Origin: Bacteroidales bacterium
GTDB lineage: Bacteria; Bacteroidota; Bacteroidia; Bacteroidales; Muribaculaceae
Assembly: GCA_900770215.1 (NCBI GenBank)
Contig: CAAGJW010000012.1
Span: forward strand, 62,001-126,000
DNA length: 64,000 nucleotides
Reading direction: 5' to 3'
In this document: piece by piece, positions 45,801 to 54,010 of the stretch
Layout of the letters: every line of letters starts with the position of its first letter
Numbering within the stretch: the stretch's first letter is position 1
The notes under the pieces: model-generated
What the model was told of the DNA's origin: nothing
The model's input: the letters and a program-made list of their open reading frames with translations, nothing else
Database searches by the model: none
Position numbers and translations under genes: made by a program

Positions 45801-45922
45801 TGCCCATTCTCGTCAGTTTGGGTCTTGCTTGGAGGCCCCTCGGTGGCTTCTACCCCGGCTGTGACCGATGGGGTTGCAAGTATTGCTGCAAGTAGCACAA
45901 TACAATAGTTTAGTTTCTTCAT
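39809..45922 (-). CDS. Giant GLUG-repeat surface protein
   Basis: 2037 aa from ATG 45922 (MKKLNYCIVLLAAILATPSV signal peptide). Most of the length is built from GLUG-type repeats, many with the core GGLxGxxxxxxIxNCxNxGxV (for example GGIVGRATSGSVITHCYNAG and GGIAGQGNGTVSQCFNAGNI), arranged in blocks separated by large non-repeat domains. The C-terminus (IYGIDGRYLGTDLRNLPPGI) is a sorting-type tail. GLUG repeats form beta-solenoid surface structures in adhesins. The gene runs alone, with its own terminator. Confidence 0.85.
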   Translation of the reverse strand: MKKLNYCIVLLAAILATPSVTAGVEATEGPPSKTQTDENGQTGTMPKSVSAVFKQIEQVNAAGTKIGDETVSKSMPASPTLREGRARLLTAPVKPRQAAVRSPRKAATLKSDDYFSRDSSYYGDDNYSHMELKIENGKASIINVYSYGDTLSVNYDAATGTFSIPVQKVKHFDTYGDAYACPASFDGGTVAYSKTGSIGGTVLDDGTITLQPWGIFVISGDYAGSVVNAFYMSAWHPANATIKTYNAKHVLTSYKAYVEQNSVDEIRVYNFSNSGNAAFASLKGTSELRFSPQEIWYNANYGAFYFYPLDTVQNKIYTSQPVKATYANGTITLQPWVSIDQNKFRTRLITAYSSTIETTAKITWPVINAYALTGDGTASNPYKLSSAADLKGLSDNVAAGNSYTGKYFKVTADIDMSPLGNSFHAIGTVDEPFAGIVDGAGHTIKNMKVIGRGFPGQGLFGVTAAGTMISNLKLDHATVEGAGQSIGTLAGNFNGVACNITVTNSAVKSQNQYAGGLIGFSDGKEFNCSYQGTVSARGTQGGLIGYARDTIANCHTHATVTMTEVMSNETGGTASAFVGVFSPDEGMPRPTITDCYASGTIRETSGHGVTGGMVGVLYGGEMRRCFNVAYISSPKGSTDYTMGGLLGTLYNSVVSDCYNAGTMARSNKTSDYVGGLCGYYALTYVNGVPTKLSTMTNCYNSALIVSTPTDGNNHRGVWGYQFKLHDNDNPAAECFKNCYTDMVITTDADTLFGTNTAMLTSGTLPAGFSSEVWTAQKGFYPQLNVHQGTACSDLSVAAVLLTAGEDIHKVKHVVNLTHSKQVSWSFQENGKYVASTASMSIVGDSIVIGKEVRNNVLVAHTAAGQEKYITLAAVPDVFAGKGTADNPYKISTMQDFIRLDSVVRIAGQPFKGDYFLMTNDIDFGYSRAFRGVGASNNVRAFSATFDGGGHAIHKFYIKNWLVDTSDPKGETYITDNDSTYSYGGLFTYADGVIKNLVVAKDCRFNLYNYSAPVVGILAGGRVENVRNYANVRAKRTYVGGIVGRATSGSVITHCYNAGNVICAASNSGGIVAYNQGLVSYCQNDGDISTIHDSTSTAYAGAQWYAGGISASSQGEINNCLNTGTITAYRCVGGLTGGLTLLTGAITNSINTGLVVNLNKTITEHGGMIGNMSTIGDCQYSYYDASIATDGAAMSNKLEGVTGLSTAELVNGKPLEGLSTDTWDFVEGKYPVLKEFRDEPAAVAHRSTYVKFTPSVDRDDVQGSLALAKATPIVWILKENTNFGIQNDSLKVLVASDTALINDTLVAVYGNTYAKYYPLSSLPHLFEGLGNADSPYLIKTTTDYHKLASFVNSTATTFKKKHFLLVNDLDFSTDTTAFQPVAKGSINFEAEFDGNGKTMAGYNYVDTEKSYNKYTGLFGNIGAEGYVHDLSLKGAIKVYQHVGGLAGRLYGVARNITNHSKLDAIATTSSYIGGIAAQVESGGVIDSCVNAADAVIKPSGSYAAGIAAVLETSSTVSNSTNLLNLETDQDYTCGIVYSCDGGKIVKCVNKGNISTSEQYAAGIVGKTAYTDTILYCENQGSIYAYGGYAAGIVAKAAVNSQMAGYIAHCHNTGSVTGSGYTGGIAGNVVDGNTLEYCVNEGAITGVRTSSPGSYSGGIAGYIYGSSSKPCYIRHCLNKGTVTSDDSFVGGVAGYLSYTEAVGLYNTGKVKATHYVSGATTKYATYVGGVVGMMAGNGRTLWNIADVEAEGSSVGGIAGQGNGTVSQCFNAGNIHADGQGKSSLANAGGIWGLGRPSINGCVNLGTVSGPDKISGVMAEISNTGKITNCYNAGMLAPTAETPTMVRSIVYEDGAEFTCTGNAYLSDINKQYPDESHGTPLTKSQLFAGNSLADFYTVHRAAYPLPDSLAAEPVVQYCAADVVFETGDSAQSVTQNFYLGALDRVTWTSSSNISIDPAGVASAQIGKGWVKKSITWQGIELQRQYDINVLRATGIDAIQSNADGKLADPRIYGIDGRYLGTDLRNLPPGIYVRNGKKVRK

Positions 45923-46307
45923 GAATACAAAACTTTTAGGTGGGCTTTTCACTTCAGTTTGGCATGTGCCCACATCAAAGCCCGGTAAATGTGACACATG
46001 ACCTTATATATTTTGTTTTCTTGCTCAAGATTTATCTTGTGCGGATCAGCAATATTGTTTTAAAACAGCTTCACAATATTGTCGTCTTGTCTGCATTGTG
46101 TAGCTTATATAGGTAGTATGCTTGAAAATTTTTATCAAAATTACAATTTATATTTAAAACTATAATTAGATAAATTGTAACATTTCTGTAACATTTGTGT
46201 AACAAATTTTTCTCTTTTCTGTCGCAAGCTCGCGGCTTGTTGCCTGTCTTGCATTAGGTCGGGCTTGTCGCCTTGACTTTTAGGCGTTGTGGAGCGGTTG
46301 TGGGTAT
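45923..46307. other. Upstream region of the GLUG gene
   Basis: No gene is seen. On the minus strand TAATTTTG (46136-46143) fits the -7 pattern 214 bases before the GLUG start but lacks a good -33. Two copies of CAATATTG near 46050 and 46078 form a small inverted repeat. Confidence 0.4.
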
Positions 46308-46352
46308 AAAAAACAACTGCAGCCACCGGCAATTGCTGGCGACTACAGTTGT
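46308..46352 (-). terminator. Terminator of the protease / small-membrane-protein unit
   Basis: Minus strand: ACAACTGTAGTCGCC and a near-complementary partner fold into a stem followed by TTTTTTATA. Confidence 0.72.
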
Positions 46353-46399
46353 AAAGGTTCGGCCTTGGCGGCCGACTGCCACGTTGAAGCAAGCGACAG

Positions 46400-46555
46400 C
46401 TATTTCTTGCTCTTCATTTTCAACAATTCAATCTCTTGCTCTATCTTGCGCCGCTTGATGGCGTTGCGGCGAGAGCGCTTGGCCACTGCATAGGCAAAAT
46501 ACAATGCTCCCAAGCCGAGGAGGACAATGATGACAAGTGGAATCCAAAAGCTCAT
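46400..46555 (-). CDS. Small single-helix membrane protein
   Basis: 51 residues: MSFWIPLVIIVLLGLGALYF, then AYAVAKRSRRNAIKRRKIEQ, then EIELLKMKSKK. One N-terminal membrane helix (residues 3-22) is followed by a basic, probably helical cytoplasmic tail. It starts 31 bases after the tricorn-type protease stop on the same strand and precedes the shared terminator, so it is almost certainly co-transcribed. The function is unknown. No homologous family comes to mind. Confidence 0.6.
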   Translation of the reverse strand: MSFWIPLVIIVLLGLGALYFAYAVAKRSRRNAIKRRKIEQEIELLKMKSKK

Positions 46556-46586
46556 GTTGTGAATTGAATCAATGGTTTATGTACTG

Positions 46587-49500
46587 TTAATTTTCGGGCA
46601 CGCCCAGGTCCTTGAGTGTGCGCGGGGCAGGAGTCTTGGGCAGTGGCTTGTAGCTCTTGAGCTCGTCGAGAACGACCTCGATGGCCTTGTCGAGCTGCTG
46701 GTCCTCGCCGTTGTATTCCTTCACCGGGTCGTTGTCGATGAGGATATCGGGATCTACACCATGATTTTCCACAATCCATTTGCCCGTCTTGGCGTCATAG
46801 TTGGTGAAGAACGGCGTGGTAATGCTGGTGCCGTCGATATAAGGCAGGCTGCCGTTGATGCCGATGATGCCGCCCCAGGTGCGGGTGCCTATGACCTTGC
46901 CTATCTTGTTGGCTTTGAAACTCCAGGGGAACAGGTCGCCGTCGCTGGCCGAGTACTTGTTGATGAGAAGCACCTTGGGACCGTAGAGCGTCTGCTCGGG
47001 AATGGTGCCGTTGAAACTGGAGCCGCGGAACATCGTCATGCGGTAGGGCTGGCGCAGCAGGCGCTCGATGACCATGGGCGAGATGTTGCCGCCGCCGTTG
47101 TAGCGGTCGTCGACGATGAGTGCCTCCTTGTCGGTTTGTGCAAAGAAGTAGCGTGCAAACTCATTGAGGCCGTCGGGACCCATGTCGGGGATGTAGACGT
47201 AGCCCACACGGCCTCCCGTCTTCTCGGCCACATGCTTGATGTTGTTTTGCACCCACTCGTAGTGGGCGAGCTGATACTCGTCTTGGATAGGTTTCACCAC
47301 TACCTTGCGTGCACCCTCGCCACTGGCCGATGAGGCCACGGTGAGCTCGGTGAGCACGCCTGCCTTGCCTCGCAGCAGCGAGTAGATGTTGCGCACCGTG
47401 TCGGTGGACATGCCGTCGACAGCGGTGATGTAGTCGCCTGCCTTGATATCAAGACCGGGCTCGCACAGCGGGCTGCGCAATTGCTCGCGGTCGGGGGCTC
47501 CCTGGTAGATCTTGGTTATCTTAAATGCCTTTCCTTCACGTGCCAGCTTGGCACCGAGCATGCCTATGTTCTGCCTGGGGGCCTGCACATGGTCGCCGCC
47601 GTCGACATAGGCATGGCCGCATGCCAGCTCGCTTATCATGCCCCCTATCACATAGGTGAGGTCGATGCGGTTCTTCACCCAGGGCAGCAGCGCGGCATAC
47701 TTGTCGTGCACCATGTTCCAGTCCACGCCATGCATGTTTTTCAGGTAGAAGCCGTCGCGGTAGTTGCGCCAAGCCTCGTCGTAGATGTTTTTCCACTCTT
47801 GCGGGTAGTTGATAGTGGCAACCAGGTCGTTGAGGTTTACAGGTTTAGAGAGGTCGGTTTTGCCCTTGGGCAGCTGGGTGATATAGAGATTGCCACCCTT
47901 GACGAAACAGGCCTTCTTGCCATCGGCCGTTACATCCATCGAGGCTCCAGGGGCGATGAGCTCGTCTTTCTGCTCCTTGAGATTGTAGACGTGGGTGCCG
48001 CCGTTGCCATAGTACCACAGCAGTTGTCCGTCGCAATAGAAGTTGCCATAGTGGTTGCCACTCACTGGCACCTTCACGATGCGCTGTGCCAGGCCGTCGA
48101 CATCGATAGTGACTGCTGGCTGGACAGGTGCAGCATCTTTCTTGGCATTTTTCTTGCCCGCCTTGGCGGCTGCTGGCTGTGAATGGGCTGTATCGCCGCT
48201 ATCATCAGCAACTTTGTCGTCGGTTGGCAAAAAGGGCGATGGCGTTTTCTTGTCGAGCATGACCATGTAGATGCCCTCCATATTGCGATAGGCAAAGTTC
48301 CACTCAATCTCGCTGTAGATGGGGTTGAAGTCGCGACTCGAGGCAAAGATGAGGTACTTGCCGTCGGTGGAGAATGCTGGCGAGTTGCTGTCGTACCAGC
48401 TGTCGGTCACGGCATACTCCTTCTTAGCAGCAATATCGTAGACGTAGACAACCTGATGCTGATTCTTGGCCATCTGCGAGTAGGTGATCCAACGGCCGTC
48501 GGGCGAGAATTGCGGGGTGGGGTAGGCCGAGATGGAATCCTGGCGCAGCAGGGTAGAGGTCTTGGTGGCCACATCGAGCAGGCGTATCTCATTGTCGCGG
48601 TTGGTGTAGACGATGCTCTTGCCGTCGGGGCTCCAGTCGAAGTCGTTGATGCGGGTCTTTGCGCCCGAGGTGAGCTGCACGGGCTGGCCGCCGTTGGCTG
48701 GCCGCATCCACAGTTCGGTCTCGCCGGTGGCATCGCTTATGTAGGCAATGTTCTTACCGTCGGGGCTCCAGTTGGCATCGCGCTCGTGCACGCCGGGGGT
48801 GTGGGTGATGTTGCGGGTCACGCCTTGGGTGGCCGGCGCGTCAAATACCTCGCCGCGGGCCGTGATGGCCAGTCGGTTGCCGTCGGGCGAGAGACTTGCT
48901 TCGGTCATGAAATCTTTCACATTGCGTTGCTCCTCGCGGGCAAAGTTGTCCTCGCTGTTGAGCGTGACGTTGATTTTGCTGTATTGCTTGTTCACGGGGT
49001 CGAGCTCATAGAGGTAGCCGCCGTTCTCAAACACGATCTTGCCGCCGCCACAGCTGGGAAACTTCACGTCGTAGTCGGTGAAATTGGTTACCTTGGTGGT
49101 CGACTTGGTTGTGGTGTTGTAGCAATACACATTCATGCGCTTGTCGCGGTCGCTTATGAAATAGATCTCGTTGCCTATCCACATGGGGAAGATGTCCTGC
49201 GACACGTTGTTGGTAATGTTGGTCACAGTCTTGTTGCGGGTGTCATAGACCCAAATGTCGTCGGCCATGCCGCCCTTGTAATACTTCCAGGTGCGGAACT
49301 CGCGAAACACGCGGTTGTAGGCCAGCTGGGTGCCGTCGGGCGAAAAGCTGCAAAATCCGCCCTCGGGCAGGGGCAGCTGTGTGGGCATGCTGCCGTCGAG
49401 CGGAGCCTGCCACAGGGTGCCCACAAAGCCGTCGCCCTGACGGTTGCGGAACACCACCTGCTTGCCGTCGGGGGTCCAGCACATGGCGATGTTGTTGGGA

Positions 49501-49856
49501 CCCATGCGGTCGCCCAGGTCGTCGCGCGGGTTGGTAGCGGTGTAGGTGATACGGCGGGGCTCACCGCCCTGGCTCGGCATTACATACACCTCGGTATTGC
49601 CGTCGTACTGGCCTGTGAAGGCCAGCTGGGTGCCGTCGGGCGAAAACCGGGGAAATATCTCATATCCCTTGTGCGAGGTGAGCTTCACGGCAACCCCTCC
49701 TGTGATGGGCACCGTGTAGATGTCGCCGGCATAGGTGAAAGCGACTTGCCGCCCGTTGGTCGACGGAAATCGCAGCAATCGTCCTTCACCCGCCCATGTT
49801 GAGAAAGATGAAGAAGCGATAATCGTGGCTAAAGCCAACATTGTAATTTTTTTCAT
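46587..49856 (-). CDS. Tricorn-protease-like S41 peptidase
   Basis: 1089 aa from ATG 49856, with a signal peptide (MKKITMLALATIIASSSFST). Residues about 25-600 form a beta-propeller-rich part with many PD40/TolB-like FSPDGTQLAF repeats. A PDZ domain with DIKAGDYITAVDGM lies at about 830. The C-terminal S41 core has YNGGGNISPMVIERLLRQ and the nucleophile motif YSASDGDLFPW. Tricorn degrades peptides in some archaea; bacterial homologues of this size are usually periplasmic. It is co-transcribed with the small membrane protein that follows. Confidence 0.92.
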   Translation of the reverse strand: MKKITMLALATIIASSSFSTWAGEGRLLRFPSTNGRQVAFTYAGDIYTVPITGGVAVKLTSHKGYEIFPRFSPDGTQLAFTGQYDGNTEVYVMPSQGGEPRRITYTATNPRDDLGDRMGPNNIAMCWTPDGKQVVFRNRQGDGFVGTLWQAPLDGSMPTQLPLPEGGFCSFSPDGTQLAYNRVFREFRTWKYYKGGMADDIWVYDTRNKTVTNITNNVSQDIFPMWIGNEIYFISDRDKRMNVYCYNTTTKSTTKVTNFTDYDVKFPSCGGGKIVFENGGYLYELDPVNKQYSKINVTLNSEDNFAREEQRNVKDFMTEASLSPDGNRLAITARGEVFDAPATQGVTRNITHTPGVHERDANWSPDGKNIAYISDATGETELWMRPANGGQPVQLTSGAKTRINDFDWSPDGKSIVYTNRDNEIRLLDVATKTSTLLRQDSISAYPTPQFSPDGRWITYSQMAKNQHQVVYVYDIAAKKEYAVTDSWYDSNSPAFSTDGKYLIFASSRDFNPIYSEIEWNFAYRNMEGIYMVMLDKKTPSPFLPTDDKVADDSGDTAHSQPAAAKAGKKNAKKDAAPVQPAVTIDVDGLAQRIVKVPVSGNHYGNFYCDGQLLWYYGNGGTHVYNLKEQKDELIAPGASMDVTADGKKACFVKGGNLYITQLPKGKTDLSKPVNLNDLVATINYPQEWKNIYDEAWRNYRDGFYLKNMHGVDWNMVHDKYAALLPWVKNRIDLTYVIGGMISELACGHAYVDGGDHVQAPRQNIGMLGAKLAREGKAFKITKIYQGAPDREQLRSPLCEPGLDIKAGDYITAVDGMSTDTVRNIYSLLRGKAGVLTELTVASSASGEGARKVVVKPIQDEYQLAHYEWVQNNIKHVAEKTGGRVGYVYIPDMGPDGLNEFARYFFAQTDKEALIVDDRYNGGGNISPMVIERLLRQPYRMTMFRGSSFNGTIPEQTLYGPKVLLINKYSASDGDLFPWSFKANKIGKVIGTRTWGGIIGINGSLPYIDGTSITTPFFTNYDAKTGKWIVENHGVDPDILIDNDPVKEYNGEDQQLDKAIEVVLDELKSYKPLPKTPAPRTLKDLGVPEN

Positions 49857-50164
49857 AGCCAAAATTTATTTAGGTATAAAACACTTTATATTGTTAGACG
49901 TAGTTAACTGCACAGAGTGTACACACTCACACGTGCTTTTTTGCAATAGAGACATAGGGAGGGATGCCCTGTGGGTGCATAAAACATGCACTTAACTCAT
50001 GGGGGTAAAGTTACAACAAAAATCAATGTTTCCCTGCATTTGCATTGATAAAATTGACATTGGAAAGAGAGCGGTTCCTTCCCCGCTACTCGATTTCTCT
50101 TGGCCAGCACATTGTGGGCTCGTTTTGGTAGCTTTAACACGCCAAATGGGGAATTGGGCTGGGC

Positions 50165-50195
50165 TTGACATTTCCTTCAGTTTTAGCTATCTTTG
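50165..50195 (+). promoter_or_regulatory. Promoter of the flavin reductase gene
   Basis: TTG at 50165-50167 and TATCTTTG at 50188-50195, 20 bases apart. The ATG lies 30 bases downstream. The rest of the 49857-50225 gap shows no gene; a possible -7 relative for the protease is TAACTTTA (minus strand, 50006-50013). Confidence 0.78.
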
Positions 50196-50225
50196 CACAT
50201 ATAGTCATAAAAAACATATTAGCTC

Positions 50226-50789
50226 ATGAAAGATTTCAGCCCGAAGCCGTGGTTCATGCCACAGGCAGTGATAGTGATAGGCACCTATGATGCCGACGGT
50301 ACTCCCAATGCCATGAATGCTGCATGGGCAGGCACTTGGGACAACAACAAAATCGTGATCTCGCTTGGCAGCCATCAAACTACAGCCAATCTTGCCGCGT
50401 GCCCCGACCTTACGGTGGCCTTTGCCACTGCCGAGACGGCTGTCGCCGCCGACTATGTGGGTATCGTGAGCGGCAGGAAAGAAAAGGCCAAGGTGGCAAG
50501 GACTGGGTGGACGGTGCAACGTGCCAGCAAGGTGAATGCGCCTGTGTTTACCGACTTCCCCATGACCCTTGAGTGCCGCACGGTGAGGAAAATCGATGAG
50601 AGTGAGACGGGCTGCTACCTTGTGGCCGAAATCGTCAATATCGTTGTCGATGAGAAATATCTGGCCCAGGACGGCAAGCCCGATTTGGAAAAGATGCATC
50701 TCATCACTTTCGATCCTGTTCACTTGGGATACCTCGAGATAGGCAAGCGGGTGGGCAATGCCTTTGTCGACGGCAAGAAGCTGGGCTGA
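50226..50789 (+). CDS. Flavin reductase-like FMN-binding protein
   Basis: 187 aa split-barrel flavoprotein. It starts MKDFSPKPWFMPQAVIVIGT and keeps GTPNAMNAAWAGTWDN (flavin loop), ISLGSHQTTANL and the C-terminal YLEIGKRVGNAF. The family uses NAD(P)H and FMN, with roles from flavin supply to electron donation or reduction of small molecules; no specific substrate can be read. It is a single-gene unit with its own promoter. Confidence 0.9.
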   Translation: MKDFSPKPWFMPQAVIVIGTYDADGTPNAMNAAWAGTWDNNKIVISLGSHQTTANLAACPDLTVAFATAETAVAADYVGIVSGRKEKAKVARTGWTVQRASKVNAPVFTDFPMTLECRTVRKIDESETGCYLVAEIVNIVVDEKYLAQDGKPDLEKMHLITFDPVHLGYLEIGKRVGNAFVDGKKLG

Positions 50790-50870
50790 TCATGCGTGCA
50801 CCTGTGGAGTTGCTGGCCACCGGTGTGAGACGGGTGCGCGGCAGCAATCAGGATGATACTGGGCGATAGA

Positions 50871-53468
50871 TTATTTCTTGATGACTCGGGCAAAATAAAC
50901 TAAGGCCGTGCCGCTGCTTGGACCGAGACGTTTCAACTCGATGACATTGTCACCTTTCAGCAATTCGGCCGTGATCATGTTGCTCCATCCCTTGTTCATC
51001 CACTCGCCATCGCCTCGTGGCGGCATCACAAGAGCCCCTTGCGCGTGTGTGTTGGCATAGAGCATGTAGACTGGGCAACTACTTGCCGATGCTGCATTGC
51101 CATTGGCATAGCGCAGGTCGATCAAGTAATCGCCACCTACGGGCACAGTCACCGTGAGCCGGGCGTCGGCACGGGATACTGCTCCCATGAGAGTCACGGC
51201 AGTGGTCCCCAGGGGCACATGCGAGCTTGCTGGTACTTGATAGTAGGGCCTCGACAAGTAACTCAAAGCATAGCGGCCCACACCGGCGATCGCACTCACT
51301 GTGAATCTCGGGCCAGTAGTCAGGCGCCGCAGCGTCGTCGAGTCGTTGACCGTGTAGAGCAGCTGCCCGTTCACCACCATGCGGTAGTCGAGGTTGCTGT
51401 TGTAGTTCAAGATGCATGTGGAGTCTTTGAGCCACTTCACCACAGGAGTTGCAGGCATGGTGAAATTCTGGTCGCCCAGGGTCACCTCCTGTGCGGCTTG
51501 AGTGTTGTTGCGCATCTTGATATAGATGGTGTGGTGTCCCGAGAGCTGCCCCGAGAAGAAATTGTCGTGTCCCACTTGGTTGTCGATGCTTATGTTGTCG
51601 ATATCGTTTCCTGTGCCGCTTATGGTGATGTCGAGTGTGGCATTGCGGTACTTGAAGCCGTAGATGTGCTTTATGCCCTTCATAAAAGCAGGTATCGTGG
51701 GGTTAAACTCGATGCCGCCTGGCAAGAAGGTCATGCCGGCATACACGCGATACACCATGGCAGCATTGGCCGCTGCGGCACCCAGGTCGCCATTGGTGCT
51801 GTTGAGCGCCTTGCCGCTGTAGGCGTCCCAGGCCACCCGGTTGGCTCCAAACAAGGCTGCGGCACGATACATGGCTCCCAGGCCGCGACGCAGCATGTGC
51901 TGGTTGCCGGTCTTGGCAGCTGCCAAGTTCCAAAATGCCTGAACCACAGGCGAAACGGTCTGGCTCAGGTTGACGGCCTCGCCATTGTCGTAGCGCGGAC
52001 TCACTATGGGTACCCCGTAGTTGGCGATGGGGGTCTTTTTCACCAGGTTGACGGCCCGGTCGTCGTCGGCCACGTTCCACAGCACGCTTAGCGACTGGCC
52101 CAGGTTGTCGATGCCTGGCGACTGCACGGGGTAGGCACTCATGTAGAGGTACTGGCTGTAGTAGCCATGGCGCTCATTCCACAGCATTTCGTTGATGTTT
52201 TCCTTGAGGGCCAGGGCTTTCTCGCCATAGTTGTTCTCGTTGTTGAGCTCGTCGCCCATGTCGCTCAAGATTTCAAATGCCCGTTCGTAGAGCAGGTTGA
52301 CAGTGAGCGATTGCGTCTCATACACGTCTTTGGGCTCCATCCAGGATGGGTAGAATTGAGTGTGGTTATTGCCCAGTCGCAGGCCTCCATGCACGAGCCC
52401 GCTTTGCATGTCGCAGTTCATGTCAAAGTCGGTGTCGACAGTTTTCCTGATTACCCCGTAGGCATAGCGCAGCCATTTCTTGCTGCCTGTGGCAACATAG
52501 ATTTCCCATGCTGCCATGGCCCACGACAGGTCGTTGGCCTCAATGGGATACATGCCATCGGTGTCCTGCGTGCGATCGATCGATCCATCGTCGCCCACCA
52601 TTGCGCGCAACGTGCGCATCGAGCCCTGTGGGTCGAGATAGGCAAGCGACAGAATGATTGAGTAAGAAGGAGTGGCCCCATAGGGCACTTTCTCGAGATA
52701 TCCGTTGTACCCGTTGTCGTGCCGCTTGCGCTCTATGTCGCTTATCGACATGTTGTAGAGGGCGTCGACCATTGTCACGCCAGTGTTGATGATTGCATAG
52801 TCGGGATTGGGACGGTCTACCTTCCACACGTGGTTGTAGGTCACTGGCTTGGGGCGGGGCCGCAAGCGCAGCTTGATTTCGTATATCCCTGGCAAGGCGG
52901 TGGGGCGCAGGCGTAATTTGCTTTTCTGCGACAGGGTGAGGAAATCCCACGACAGAGGCGAGACATTGCCGGCAATCCACACGCCCTTGAACTCGTCGGC
53001 ATAGACGGTGTCGCCTGTTGCAGTGACATAGTAGCCCTTCTTGTCGAGCGATTGCACGACGGGTCTCATGTCGACACGCACTACCCAGTCGTGGTCTTTC
53101 ACTGGAGGTGCCTGCGGTTGTGAAACCGTGGGCACAGTGTCGGGCACGCCCATCGTTACTACGGTGGTGTCGCTGCCAGTTGTGGCATAGTGGTAGTCGC
53201 ACTGATTCATCTCATTGTCGTGCCCGTTTATAGCCAGTCTGAACTTCACAACCCCATGGTTGCTGTCGCTGTCGGGAGGCGAGTAGCTGCTCTTGATGCA
53301 TGTGGGCGAGATTGCTATTGCACTCCACGGGCCCTCGACGACGCTGTCGCACGTCACGGTGTAGACGTCGTTTTGCGAGATCACGTCGTTGCCCATCCCG
53401 TCGCGGTCGCACGACAACAGCAGGGCAGTGGCGGTGAGCAATATGGCTGCAATGCAACTTAGCTTCAT
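50871..53468 (-). CDS. Lipoprotein with six-hairpin glycosidase-like (MGH1-type) domain
   Basis: 865 aa. A lipoprotein signal (ILLTATALLLSC) precedes a linker and a beta-rich domain (residues about 150-230). Then comes a helical (alpha/alpha)6-type region with YPIEANDLSWAMAAWEIYVA, KEN..NEMLWNERHGYYSQYLY and ANRVAWDAYSGKALNSTNGD, features seen in MGH1-like and amylo-glucosidase families. The C-terminal ~200 residues are beta-rich. Likely a cell-surface or periplasmic glycan hydrolase. No SusC/SusD pair is nearby, so the substrate is open. Confidence 0.75.
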   Translation of the reverse strand: MKLSCIAAILLTATALLLSCDRDGMGNDVISQNDVYTVTCDSVVEGPWSAIAISPTCIKSSYSPPDSDSNHGVVKFRLAINGHDNEMNQCDYHYATTGSDTTVVTMGVPDTVPTVSQPQAPPVKDHDWVVRVDMRPVVQSLDKKGYYVTATGDTVYADEFKGVWIAGNVSPLSWDFLTLSQKSKLRLRPTALPGIYEIKLRLRPRPKPVTYNHVWKVDRPNPDYAIINTGVTMVDALYNMSISDIERKRHDNGYNGYLEKVPYGATPSYSIILSLAYLDPQGSMRTLRAMVGDDGSIDRTQDTDGMYPIEANDLSWAMAAWEIYVATGSKKWLRYAYGVIRKTVDTDFDMNCDMQSGLVHGGLRLGNNHTQFYPSWMEPKDVYETQSLTVNLLYERAFEILSDMGDELNNENNYGEKALALKENINEMLWNERHGYYSQYLYMSAYPVQSPGIDNLGQSLSVLWNVADDDRAVNLVKKTPIANYGVPIVSPRYDNGEAVNLSQTVSPVVQAFWNLAAAKTGNQHMLRRGLGAMYRAAALFGANRVAWDAYSGKALNSTNGDLGAAAANAAMVYRVYAGMTFLPGGIEFNPTIPAFMKGIKHIYGFKYRNATLDITISGTGNDIDNISIDNQVGHDNFFSGQLSGHHTIYIKMRNNTQAAQEVTLGDQNFTMPATPVVKWLKDSTCILNYNSNLDYRMVVNGQLLYTVNDSTTLRRLTTGPRFTVSAIAGVGRYALSYLSRPYYQVPASSHVPLGTTAVTLMGAVSRADARLTVTVPVGGDYLIDLRYANGNAASASSCPVYMLYANTHAQGALVMPPRGDGEWMNKGWSNMITAELLKGDNVIELKRLGPSSGTALVYFARVIKK

Positions 53469-53742
53469 TGGGTAAATGCTTTATGGCAAATGATTGCGCG
53501 TGCAAATTAAGTAAAAAAAAGCCGATTCAGGAAACTTTGTCCATTATAAATCTGCCATAATGGCAAAAAAATGACTTTTGTACAATATTTGTAGACCGTG
53601 GAGTGAGTTTTACTTTGTTGGTTTCCAGTATGTAATCGCTATTACTGTATTGTCAAAAAGGTAAAAATGAGCTTTAAAATTTGGTGGTTACAAAAATTAT
53701 TGTGACCTTTGCCCCGTAAACCTCAAGAGAAATTTATGTTAC
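53469..53742. other. Intergenic region with short palindrome
   Basis: No gene seen. CCATTAT..ATAATGG forms an inverted repeat near 53541-53563. A -7-like GACCTTTG at 53704-53711 could start the transcript discussed at 53743-54310. Confidence 0.4.
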
Positions 53743-53764
53743 AAGTACCAGAGGGTACTTTTTT
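53743..53764 (+). terminator. Small hairpin with T-run (attenuator-like)
   Basis: AAGTACC and GGTACTT form a perfect 7-bp stem around AGAG, followed by TTTT. It sits between a -7-like box and a small ORF at 53798, as an attenuator would. Confidence 0.55.
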
Positions 53765-53797
53765 AGAGTATTATTAATTTAAATTAAGGATTTGTAA

Positions 53798-54010
53798 ATG
53801 AAAAATTTAGAGTTGACACGGTATGCCACGAAGTATTACACATTACCATCGCACGCATACCATCCCAATGCCTCACTGAGGCATGAGTTGCGCCACGGCT
53901 ACATTGCATGGCCGGCACACGCTAAGAAAAGTAAGGATGTCAACAACGCTTGACTAGAGGCTATTCTGAAAGGAGGATACACATTCCGCCTCAAGAAAGT
54001 CAAAGCTTGA
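53798..54010 (+). pseudogene. Small ORF broken by an in-frame stop
   Basis: MKNLELTRYATKYYTLPSHA opens a basic, His- and Tyr-rich frame ending ...AKKSKDVNNA then TGA at 53951-53953. Without that stop it runs on as LEAILKGGYTFRLKKVKA to a second TGA at 54008-54010. The two halves look like one ~70-residue protein with a nonsense change. I do not recognise the family. It could also be two unrelated frames. Confidence 0.4.

Noticed and set aside
48183..49802. A 539-codon plus-strand frame inside the tricorn-type protease
   Set aside because: Shadow frame with biased composition and no motif.
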